Assembly (NCBI GenBank): GCA_008638225.1 | Contig: VTPP01000008.1 | Location: 1 to 43,177, forward strand | Length of the DNA stretch: 43,177 nucleotides | Source: Pelagibacteraceae bacterium | Lineage (GTDB): Bacteria; Pseudomonadota; Alphaproteobacteria; Pelagibacterales; Pelagibacteraceae | Direction: 5' to 3' | Part shown: one piece after another, positions 36,799 through 43,177 of the stretch | Numbering within the stretch: the stretch's first letter is position 1 | Layout of the letters: every line of letters starts with the position of its first letter | Position numbers and translations under genes: made by a program | The notes under the pieces: model-generated | What the model was told of the DNA's origin: nothing | What the model saw: the letters and a program-made list of their open reading frames with translations, nothing else | Databases searched by the model: none

Positions 36799-37377
36799 TT
36801 GCTAATTGTGATTTCTTCCCCTTCAGGGGCTGGAAAAACTACTATAGCCAAAAAACTCACATACAATAAAAAAAACATTAAACTATCGGTTTCTTTGACA
36901 ACAAGAAAACCAAGAAAAGGGGAGATAGATGGTGTGGATTACAGATTTGTTTCGATAGAATTTTTTAAAAAGAAAATTAAACAAAAAGCCTTTCTTGAAC
37001 ACGCCAAGGTTTTTGGAAATTTCTATGGAACACTCAAAGAAAATATTGATGAAAAAATTAAAAAAGGAAAAAGCATTCTCTTAGATATTGACTGGCAGGG
37101 AGCAAGGCAAGTTAGAAAAAAAATGGCCAATGATACTCTTAGTATTTTTATTGTACCACCGTCTCTTAAAGAACTAGAAAAAAGATTAAAAAAAAGAGAG
37201 GGTAGCGTTGATTTTATAAAAAAAAGAATGAGCAAAGCAAAACAAGAAATCATGCATTGGCATGAATATGATTATGCTGTCGTTAATGCAAATCTTAATG
37301 ATTGTTTAAAAAAAATTAAAAATATACTTCAAATACACAATCATATTCCACAAAGACAATTTATTTCTAAATATTAA
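36799..37377 (+). CDS. gmk: Guanylate kinase
   Basis: A 192-residue enzyme that phosphorylates GMP (and dGMP) with ATP, linking the guaA/guaB products to GTP. The P-loop is SSPSGAGKT (6-14), followed by the GMP-binding SLTTRKPRKGEIDGVDYRFVS and ILLDIDWQGARQV. The start is TTG at 36799, fixed by an in-frame TAA at 36784 and by the P-loop lying within ten residues. A purine-rich A10GG tract precedes it. It is convergent with ksgA (4 bp). Confidence 0.96.
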   Translation: MLIVISSPSGAGKTTIAKKLTYNKKNIKLSVSLTTRKPRKGEIDGVDYRFVSIEFFKKKIKQKAFLEHAKVFGNFYGTLKENIDEKIKKGKSILLDIDWQGARQVRKKMANDTLSIFIVPPSLKELEKRLKKREGSVDFIKKRMSKAKQEIMHWHEYDYAVVNANLNDCLKKIKNILQIHNHIPQRQFISKY

Positions 37378-37381
37378 AGTT

Positions 37382-38155
37382 TTATTGAAGAAGTTTTGCT
37401 AAAGAAAAAAAAATATCTCTGCTAAGGTTTTCAGCTCTTAGATCGTAATATTGTTCAAGATTATTTTTTTTTATAATTTGTGGATTAAAGAGTGCCTCTA
37501 TTTTATTTTTTAATTTTTTTCGGCGTGATGAAAAAAGTTGATTTGATAAAAATTCTAGTTTGTATATTTGCACTTCATCTAGATGAGGTGTTTCTAAAGG
37601 TTCAAATTTTAAAAGAGTTGAATCAACTTTTGGAATGGGAAAAAAATCGTTTTTATTAATATTCATAAGAAATGATATATTAAATAATGCTGACGCAAGA
37701 AGAGTTATGCGTCCATATTTTTTTGAATTTTCATCAGAAACAATTCTTTCTGCAACCTCCTTTTGAAACATTAATATCATTGTTTTGATCCATTTTTTTT
37801 TAGAATATTGATGAATCCATTTAATCAATAATTGAATAGATATATTATAGGGAAGGTTGCCAATCACTATTGTTTTGTCTGTAAAATTAGATGTCTCTTC
37901 AAATTTTAGTGCGTCAGCATAAATTATCTGGTGTCTTTTGTTGTTAAATAAAATGTCTAGTCTATCTTTTAGACCAATGTCAATTTCAACAGCTATAAAT
38001 TTTTTCGGATTTATTTTTATAACTTCTCTAGTAAGAGCACCATCGCCGGGGCCAATTTCGTATACAGAAGATTCTTTGCTAATTTGACAAAAGTTAATTA
38101 TCTCACTAATTATTTGCTGATTTTTTAAAAAATTCTGTCCGAATTTTTTTTTCAT
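37382..38155 (-). CDS. ksgA: 16S rRNA (adenine-1518/1519-N6)-dimethyltransferase
   Basis: A 257-residue KsgA/RsmA that dimethylates two adjacent adenosines in helix 45 of 16S rRNA, a late 30S quality check. It opens with KKKFGQNFLKN, has the SAM site VYEIGPGDGALT (31-42) and the catalytic NLPYNIS (100-106). The C-terminal helical domain has SSRRKKLKN. Its start overlaps the pdxA end by 4 nt, in the conserved lptD-surA-pdxA-ksgA order. Confidence 0.97.
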   Translation of the reverse strand: MKKKFGQNFLKNQQIISEIINFCQISKESSVYEIGPGDGALTREVIKINPKKFIAVEIDIGLKDRLDILFNNKRHQIIYADALKFEETSNFTDKTIVIGNLPYNISIQLLIKWIHQYSKKKWIKTMILMFQKEVAERIVSDENSKKYGRITLLASALFNISFLMNINKNDFFPIPKVDSTLLKFEPLETPHLDEVQIYKLEFLSNQLFSSRRKKLKNKIEALFNPQIIKKNNLEQYYDLRAENLSRDIFFSLAKLLQ

Positions 38156-39060
38156 ATTTTTTTTGAATATTTTTCAAAAAAATGTAGTGCAAATAAAAAA
38201 CTTTCAGGATTTGCTAAGTTTTGTCCTTTAATATTCTCGGCTGGTCCGTGATCTGGAGATATTCTCAAAAACGGAAGTCCCAAAGTAATATTGATTGCTT
38301 TAAATTTATTAATATATTTAAAAGTAGGCAAAACCTGATCATGATAGTTTCCTATTAAACAATTTATTTTATTTATTTTTAATTGATTAAAGGCGCTATC
38401 TGGAGGAATTGGTCCGGTGATGTTTATTTTTTTTCTTTTTAAAACATTTAAAGCAGGTGTGATTATTTTTTGCTCTTCTAATTTTTTTTTAAAATCAGTA
38501 CCATTATGAGGGTTGAAACCCATTATCGATAATTTTGGTTTCTTGATACCTATAATTTTTTTATAAAATTTATTAATATTAATTACATTTTTTATAATGT
38601 TTTTTTTTGTTAATTTTTTACTGGCTTGAGACAGAGGTATGTGAGTTGTGTTTGGACAGACCGAAAAACTATCAGCATATAGTAGCATTGTTTCTTTATT
38701 AGAAACGTTAAAAGTGTGACTAATATACTCTGTTACACCAGGAAAGTTTTTCGGTAAATTTTTTTTATTAAGGGGTAAGTTTATAATAGCGTTGGCTTTC
38801 TTATTTTTTAAAAGATTAAAAGCCTTATCAAAACAATTTTTTAAATATTTTTTAGTCGAATTATTATCTTTTGGTACATTTAATATATTTAATATTTTTT
38901 TTTTATTATTAGGAAGACTAGTTAAAATGTCTTTTTTATCACCTATGAAAATATATTCGTTTTTATTGTTTTTTTTATCAAAAAAAGAAATAGATTTCTT
39001 TATTATTTCATAATTTATTCCATGTGGATCCGATGAAAGTATTAAAATTGTTTTTTTCAT
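38152..39060 (-). CDS. pdxA: 4-hydroxythreonine-4-phosphate dehydrogenase
   Basis: A 302-residue enzyme of vitamin B6 synthesis. It oxidises 4-phosphohydroxy-L-threonine, and the product is joined with deoxyxylulose phosphate by PdxJ. The three metal histidines are His140 (TTHIPLS), His185 (GFNPHNG) and His240 (NYHDQVLP), with the same 45- and 55-residue spacing as the E. coli ligands. GPIPPDSAF and ISPDHGPAENIKGQN are also typical. The opening GDPAGIGPE of the family reads SDPHGINYE here, a diverged N-terminus. It is shorter than most PdxA proteins (about 330 residues) and very Lys/Asn rich. Confidence 0.93.
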   Translation of the reverse strand: MKKTILILSSDPHGINYEIIKKSISFFDKKNNKNEYIFIGDKKDILTSLPNNKKKILNILNVPKDNNSTKKYLKNCFDKAFNLLKNKKANAIINLPLNKKNLPKNFPGVTEYISHTFNVSNKETMLLYADSFSVCPNTTHIPLSQASKKLTKKNIIKNVININKFYKKIIGIKKPKLSIMGFNPHNGTDFKKKLEEQKIITPALNVLKRKKINITGPIPPDSAFNQLKINKINCLIGNYHDQVLPTFKYINKFKAINITLGLPFLRISPDHGPAENIKGQNLANPESFLFALHFFEKYSKKI

Positions 39061-39668
39061 TAAAAAAACTTTATTAAGGACTGTTTTTTAATTTTACTTA
39101 AGTGAATTTTTGAAAAAACTTCTAGCTTCTTATTTTTTTCAATATTAATTAATTTATTTTTTAATTCTTGCAGTTCCTTTTCATCAGTTGGAATATTTTT
39201 AGTGTCTTTTAATCTATCCTCAATTTCGTTAATATTTACATTAACATTCCATCTGTATTTTTGATTTATCAACTGGTTCCATTCATTGTTTAATTTAACT
39301 TTTAGAAATATTTTTTTTTTTATATTTGTATCAATAATAACACCTGTTTTTTCAATACTTGCGATTAGTTGTTCGTACTCTTTCGTAAACGTAGAATCGC
39401 TTAATTTAATATTATTTTCGTCAATCTCTTGTCTTTTTAACACGTCATCAATTAAGCTTTGAATTGCAATTTTTTCTAAAATTTGTTGATCAGTATTATT
39501 TAAGTTTGTGTTTAAATTTTTTATTATTTGAATTTCTTCCAGTAAATCAATATTGCTAATACCAAAATTGTTTACCTTTACTAAAAGTGTAATTTTTTTT
39601 GTATCTTCTGAGTATGCATTAGTAATTAAAAGAAGAAAAATATAAACTAATATTTTTTTCATTTTCAA
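39060..39668 (-). CDS. surA: SurA-like periplasmic chaperone without parvulin (PPIase) domain
   Basis: A 202-residue protein with a signal peptide (cleavage near AYS-EDTK, after about residue 20). ITLLVKVNNFGISNIDLLEEIQIIKNL matches the SurA N-terminal opening (..i.a.VN...I...dl..), followed by helices to about residue 140. The end, ELKNKLINIEKNKKLEVFSKIHLSKIKKQSLIKFF, resembles the C-terminal helix that packs on that domain in SurA. No parvulin motif lies between them, so this is a chaperone-only form about half the length of E. coli SurA. The identification leans on position between lptD and pdxA. Its start overlaps the lptD end by 4 nt. Confidence 0.75.
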   Translation of the reverse strand: MKMKKILVYIFLLLITNAYSEDTKKITLLVKVNNFGISNIDLLEEIQIIKNLNTNLNNTDQQILEKIAIQSLIDDVLKRQEIDENNIKLSDSTFTKEYEQLIASIEKTGVIIDTNIKKKIFLKVKLNNEWNQLINQKYRWNVNVNINEIEDRLKDTKNIPTDEKELQELKNKLINIEKNKKLEVFSKIHLSKIKKQSLIKFF

Positions 39669-41989
39669 TTTACAAGACTAGATAAATTTGGTGAAATAGG
39701 TGTACCGAAAGGTTTAAGAACAATAAACAAAGATAAGTTATTAGAAGGTCTTAAATCCTCATCTTTGTAAAAAGTTTTAGATAAATTTATTCCAAGCTTT
39801 AAACATTCCGAATCATAATTGGCTTCAATAAAATTATTTTCAGTAAAATCATCTTGAATATTTTTTCTACCCCCAAAAGAAATATTTATATCGTTATTAA
39901 ATTTACGTGTGTAAGATAGTTGAGCATAATGCTCATTACCAATATCGTGAATTTCGTAATAATCAGCTTTAAAAATGTTTTTAGAATTTTCAAAAGACGT
40001 GGTTAAATTGTTTTGTAAAATTTTATCTATGCTATTAGAAACTGTATAATTATAATTTACATTTAATTTAGTAGATTCTTTATTACTAGGCTCCGCTATG
40101 TAAGATAATGCTACGCCACCTACAAAGTCTGATTGAGATTTTGAAAGCGATGAGCTGCTAGGCATTTCTTCCTGATCTTCTAATTTTAGAACTTGTCCTA
40201 CTGAAAATGAATTTTTTAGGTAAACTTCATTTAAATCATTTTTAGTTGAGTTATTATACTCGATCCCATAACCTAAACTGCCCCCTGTTTCTGGGTTTAA
40301 AACGTTGTTCATTCTGTTCATTGAATATACGTCGTCATAAGATAGTTTTTTATTAGTATTTCTTGCGTCAGCCATTGTTCCAGTGGTGTATTTTGTAAAT
40401 ATTTTAGGTGTTATCGTTTGCTCTGTATTTTTATCAATCTTTATTAATGGAAAGCTATTTTCTATCCCTAAAGTTACATAAATGTCGCTATTGCTATTTT
40501 CTTTCGAACCAACAATATTTTGATTGTATGCATTCACGTTATTAAAAGATGTTTTGAAAATATTGGCCATACCGTCTAGTGCTTTAAAGATTTTGGTGTC
40601 GCTGGATGAGCTAATTTGATTAACTAAATATGTTTGTGTTGAGTCCCCACCCGTATTTTTAACACTAAATGCATTAGATAAATTTAGCGACTGATCATAT
40701 GCCCGAAAAAAATTAGAAAACCCTATTGAAGGAAGTGTGTACTGATATTTTGTATTATTATCATCAATATTTAAATTTTCAAAAATATTTGCCTCAATAT
40801 TAATTCTTTTATTACCCTCGTATGAATTAATAATTATATTGCTATTAAGTTCTGAAATATCTTGTTTAACGTTTTCGGTAGTTATTTGATTAACTCTTAA
40901 ATAGTTTTTTTGAGAAACTCTTTGTATATTAACTTCAATATCATTTTTTGCTAAGAGTAAATCATCATAGTTTCCTAAAAAATTAAAGAAAAAATGATCC
41001 CTAGATCCCGCTTGTCTATTTAGTGGTGTTCCATCATCTCCAATTTTATTTATTTTTTTGTAACCTTCTGTGTAACTAGCATCAATATAAAATTCGTTAT
41101 TTTTATTTTTTTGCCTGTATTCAGTTAGAAATATTGGGTTTTCTTCAAAATAGTATATTGGTGAAAAAGTTAAATCTTTACTTTCATCTATTGCCCAAAA
41201 GTATGGAGTCTTAATTGTTTGCCCAAGATCAGTAAAATTTTTCAGACTAGGGGGTAAAAAACCACTTTTTCTCTTCACTGAAGGATCTGGATGTGAAAAA
41301 TAAGGCGTATAAAAAACAGGAACATTTTTAATTCTTATGACCGCATTATTGTGATAAATCATTTTTTCATTTTTATCATGGACTGTTTTTGTTGAACTTA
41401 CACTCCAATCAGGACACCTTTCCTGGATTGATTTTGAAATTTTTTCTGTATTTTCACATGGAGTATATAAATTTGTATTGCCTTCTTTTTTTTCGATAGT
41501 TAATGTTCCTTTATTATTGTCAAATTCTGCAATAGGGCTTTCTAGTGAGCTCTTATCAATAAGTTCAGCTTTTAAATTTTGACCCACACCTTTTTCAATA
41601 CCTTCAAAGTATTTTAATGATGTAAAATTATAAATATTTCCTGCTTTATCTAGGTATTGGACGTTGTTTGTTGCATCAATAGTTTTAAGCTCTATATCGT
41701 AATAAAAATTATCTGCATTAAGCTGGTTTCCCTTATTATCTTTAAAAATTGATTTTTTTTCAGTCTGGATAATAGATTTTTCTTTATTATAGATAATTTT
41801 ATCAGCAAAAATTATTTTTCCTAAGCTATCTTTGGCTTGCGCTTTTCCTTCTGCCGTAATTAAATTATTATTATTATTATAAGTGATTTTTTCACCCTCA
41901 AGTTCATACAAGGCTGTTTCAGAGTACACATTCTGAATACCAAAGTAATTCATTATAAAAATGAGAAAAAAAGACCTTAAAAATTTCAT
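39665..41989 (-). CDS. lptD: LPS-assembly outer membrane protein LptD
   Basis: A 774-residue outer membrane beta-barrel that inserts lipopolysaccharide into the outer leaflet. A signal peptide ends near residue 23 (VYS-ETALYE). The N-terminal periplasmic beta-jellyroll (OstA-like: ALYELEGEKITYNNNNNLITAEGKAQ..., about 27-165) is followed by the barrel, ending in strands such as SLFIVLKPFGTPI. Cys178 and Cys192 after the jellyroll and Cys729 near the end are positioned for the disulfides that link the two domains in E. coli. It lies in the order lptF-lptG-lptD-surA, a full LPS export row. Confidence 0.93.
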   Translation of the reverse strand: MKFLRSFFLIFIMNYFGIQNVYSETALYELEGEKITYNNNNNLITAEGKAQAKDSLGKIIFADKIIYNKEKSIIQTEKKSIFKDNKGNQLNADNFYYDIELKTIDATNNVQYLDKAGNIYNFTSLKYFEGIEKGVGQNLKAELIDKSSLESPIAEFDNNKGTLTIEKKEGNTNLYTPCENTEKISKSIQERCPDWSVSSTKTVHDKNEKMIYHNNAVIRIKNVPVFYTPYFSHPDPSVKRKSGFLPPSLKNFTDLGQTIKTPYFWAIDESKDLTFSPIYYFEENPIFLTEYRQKNKNNEFYIDASYTEGYKKINKIGDDGTPLNRQAGSRDHFFFNFLGNYDDLLLAKNDIEVNIQRVSQKNYLRVNQITTENVKQDISELNSNIIINSYEGNKRINIEANIFENLNIDDNNTKYQYTLPSIGFSNFFRAYDQSLNLSNAFSVKNTGGDSTQTYLVNQISSSSDTKIFKALDGMANIFKTSFNNVNAYNQNIVGSKENSNSDIYVTLGIENSFPLIKIDKNTEQTITPKIFTKYTTGTMADARNTNKKLSYDDVYSMNRMNNVLNPETGGSLGYGIEYNNSTKNDLNEVYLKNSFSVGQVLKLEDQEEMPSSSSLSKSQSDFVGGVALSYIAEPSNKESTKLNVNYNYTVSNSIDKILQNNLTTSFENSKNIFKADYYEIHDIGNEHYAQLSYTRKFNNDINISFGGRKNIQDDFTENNFIEANYDSECLKLGINLSKTFYKDEDLRPSNNLSLFIVLKPFGTPISPNLSSLVN

Positions 41990-41990
41990 T

Positions 41991-43109
41991 TTAGCTTTCG
42001 TTAATTTTTATCAAATTTATAGTGCTTATAAACATTATTAACATGATTGGCGACCATATAGAAAGTGCAAGCGGTAACTTGTTTGCAAGACCTATGGCTA
42101 CAGATAAATCATTTAGAAAATAAAGAACAAAACCTAGGACCATTCCGAAAAACAAGTACATTAAAGTGTTATAATCCTTGTTAATTCCGATTGTAAATAT
42201 AGTAGAAATAAGGATCATTCCAAATAAATAGAGAGGTAACGATAGATACTTGTGCAATTTAACTTTCAATTCCTCACCAGAATAACCCCTCTCATTTAAT
42301 TTTTGAATGTTGTTTGTTATTTCCCAAAAAGAAACTGTATTTGCGTTAGAAAAGTACTCTTTTAAATCATTAATGTTTAAGCTTGATAAAAAATCAATAT
42401 TATAACTTGACTCGTCAGTACTAAGATTTCCATCAGAAGAATTTGTTATAATTTTTGCATCATCAAGAATCCATTTTTTTTCATTTATAGATATTTCTTT
42501 ACTATCCATTCTTTTTAAAAAATTAAAATCTTGATCTAAATTATATATAGTAACATTTTTTAGTTTAGAAAAATTATTATCAGATATTGTATCTGCTCTA
42601 ATAATATTAAATCCATAACTGGTACTTTCCATAAACCACAGTCCGTTGTTATTAATGACAATTAAATTTTCATTTGATGAATAAAGTCGTTTGGTGCTCT
42701 CGTAAAATTTTAATAATGATGAAGATATAGGACTGAGTAAAAAAATAATAAGTAATCCAATAAAAAAAGAGGTTATCGCTGGAACTAAAATAGGCAGTAG
42801 CTTTGAAAGACCAGCTAATAGAATGGTATTAATTTCACTGTTTTTTTTTAATCTAACAAAAAAAAGAATTCCAGAAAATAAAATTATAAAAATAGATAGT
42901 TCAATGATTGTGTTGGGTGTTTTGTATAAAGATAGATAAGAAACAGTAAATATTAAATTATCAACATTTTTTTCTTTAAAAAAATTTATTTCTTCTACGA
43001 AATTAATAAGCAAAGATAATGATAAAAAAACTAAAAAGACTAAAAATAGACAATAAAAAAATTCCTGGATCAAGTAGCTTATCAATTTTGTAGGTGTAAA
43101 ATTCTTCAT
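41991..43109 (-). CDS. lptG: LPS export ABC transporter permease LptG
   Basis: A 372-residue inner membrane permease of the LptB2FG transporter, which extracts LPS and passes it to LptC/A. It has three N-terminal helices (about 15-35, 55-80, 100-125), a periplasmic jellyroll-like domain (about 130-270), and three C-terminal helices (LPLYLFGMILISTIFTIGIN...; LFFGMVLGFVLYFLNDLSVAIG; the final IMLIMFISTINLI). This is the YjgP/YjgQ layout. Being downstream of another YjgP/Q gene and next to lptD favours LptG. The start overlaps the lptF stop (ATGA). Confidence 0.93.
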   Translation of the reverse strand: MKNFTPTKLISYLIQEFFYCLFLVFLVFLSLSLLINFVEEINFFKEKNVDNLIFTVSYLSLYKTPNTIIELSIFIILFSGILFFVRLKKNSEINTILLAGLSKLLPILVPAITSFFIGLLIIFLLSPISSSLLKFYESTKRLYSSNENLIVINNNGLWFMESTSYGFNIIRADTISDNNFSKLKNVTIYNLDQDFNFLKRMDSKEISINEKKWILDDAKIITNSSDGNLSTDESSYNIDFLSSLNINDLKEYFSNANTVSFWEITNNIQKLNERGYSGEELKVKLHKYLSLPLYLFGMILISTIFTIGINKDYNTLMYLFFGMVLGFVLYFLNDLSVAIGLANKLPLALSIWSPIMLIMFISTINLIKINES

Positions 43110-43177
43110 GCAGACTTTGTCTCACTTTGTAAAAATTTATTTAACAAAGTAAAAATTAAGATTCCAAATAATATAGG
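43106..43177 (-). CDS. lptF: LPS export ABC transporter permease LptF, C-terminal fragment
   Basis: Only the last 23 codons and the stop are in the window; the gene continues beyond base 43177. The residues PILFGILIFTLLNKFLQSETKSA are a membrane helix end plus a short tail. The TGA stop overlaps the lptG ATG (ATGA), the normal lptF-lptG junction, which is the main support for the name. Confidence 0.7.
   Translation of the reverse strand, partial: PILFGILIFTLLNKFLQSETKSA

Noticed and set aside
36576..36878. Minus-strand frame across acpP and gmk
   Set aside because: It is antisense to two conserved genes and has low-complexity content that mirrors the acidic ACP.

Overview
The window is very AT-rich, densely packed, single-copy chromosomal DNA from an alphaproteobacterium. 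It almost certainly comes from the SAR11 clade (Pelagibacterales, 'Candidatus Pelagibacter'-like). The reasons are a proteorhodopsin gene next to a ferredoxin and a TrxR-like ferredoxin reductase, alphaproteobacterial gene orders (lptF-lptG-lptD-surA-pdxA-ksgA; rpsF-rpsR-rplI-dnaB; fabD-fabG-acpP), Lys/Asn/Ile-rich proteins, and streamlining (gaps mostly under 100 bp, many overlapping stops and starts, reduced proteins). I saw no tRNA, rRNA, CRISPR array, insertion sequence, phage gene or other sign of a mobile element. No gene-free stretch exceeds 300 bp; the longest is the 206-bp prpE/proteorhodopsin divergent region.

Layout. 1-2570: end of a thiolase gene, a YqaA-type membrane protein and, on the minus strand, a propionyl-CoA synthetase (prpE). 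2571-5897: green-tuned proteorhodopsin, a minus-strand dipeptide-epimerase-like enolase-superfamily gene, [2Fe-2S] ferredoxin and ferredoxin-NADP reductase. 5900-8085: a minus-strand pair of surface-sugar genes (GT2 plus an ArnT/GT39-like membrane glycosyltransferase). 8154-11201: dksA, two glutathione-S-transferase-fold genes and a TolC-family outer membrane protein. 11313-15233: recA with a clear terminator, then alaS. 15230-17434: minus-strand icd and a GT9 heptosyltransferase-like gene. 17494-19588: psd, pssA (phosphatidylethanolamine synthesis) and rlmE. 19627-26529: plus-strand run guaB, TPR protein, guaA, panB, yfgM-like, bamB, and a Der GTPase reduced to one G domain. 26526-34727: minus-strand run rpsF-rpsR-rplI-dnaB-alr-MMPL exporter-cvpA-purF. 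34810-37377: fabD, fabG, acpP, gmk. 37382-43177: minus-strand ksgA, pdxA, a small parvulin-less SurA-like protein, lptD, lptG and the 3' end of lptF.

Functional picture: housekeeping synthesis of purines (guaA, guaB, purF), phospholipid and fatty acid, replication and repair (recA, dnaB), translation (alaS, rpsF, rpsR, rplI, rlmE, ksgA), outer-membrane biogenesis (bamB, surA-like, lptD/G/F, tolC) and light-driven proton pumping. I found no clearly new multi-gene defence or mobile system. The most interesting signals are reductive: a Der lacking its first GTPase domain, a SurA lacking PPIase domains, acpP directly followed by gmk with no fabF/mltG/yicC between them, a bidirectional terminator hairpin inside a coding region, three convergent gene pairs sharing a 4-nt stop overlap, and near-leaderless consensus promoters at dksA and possibly guaB.
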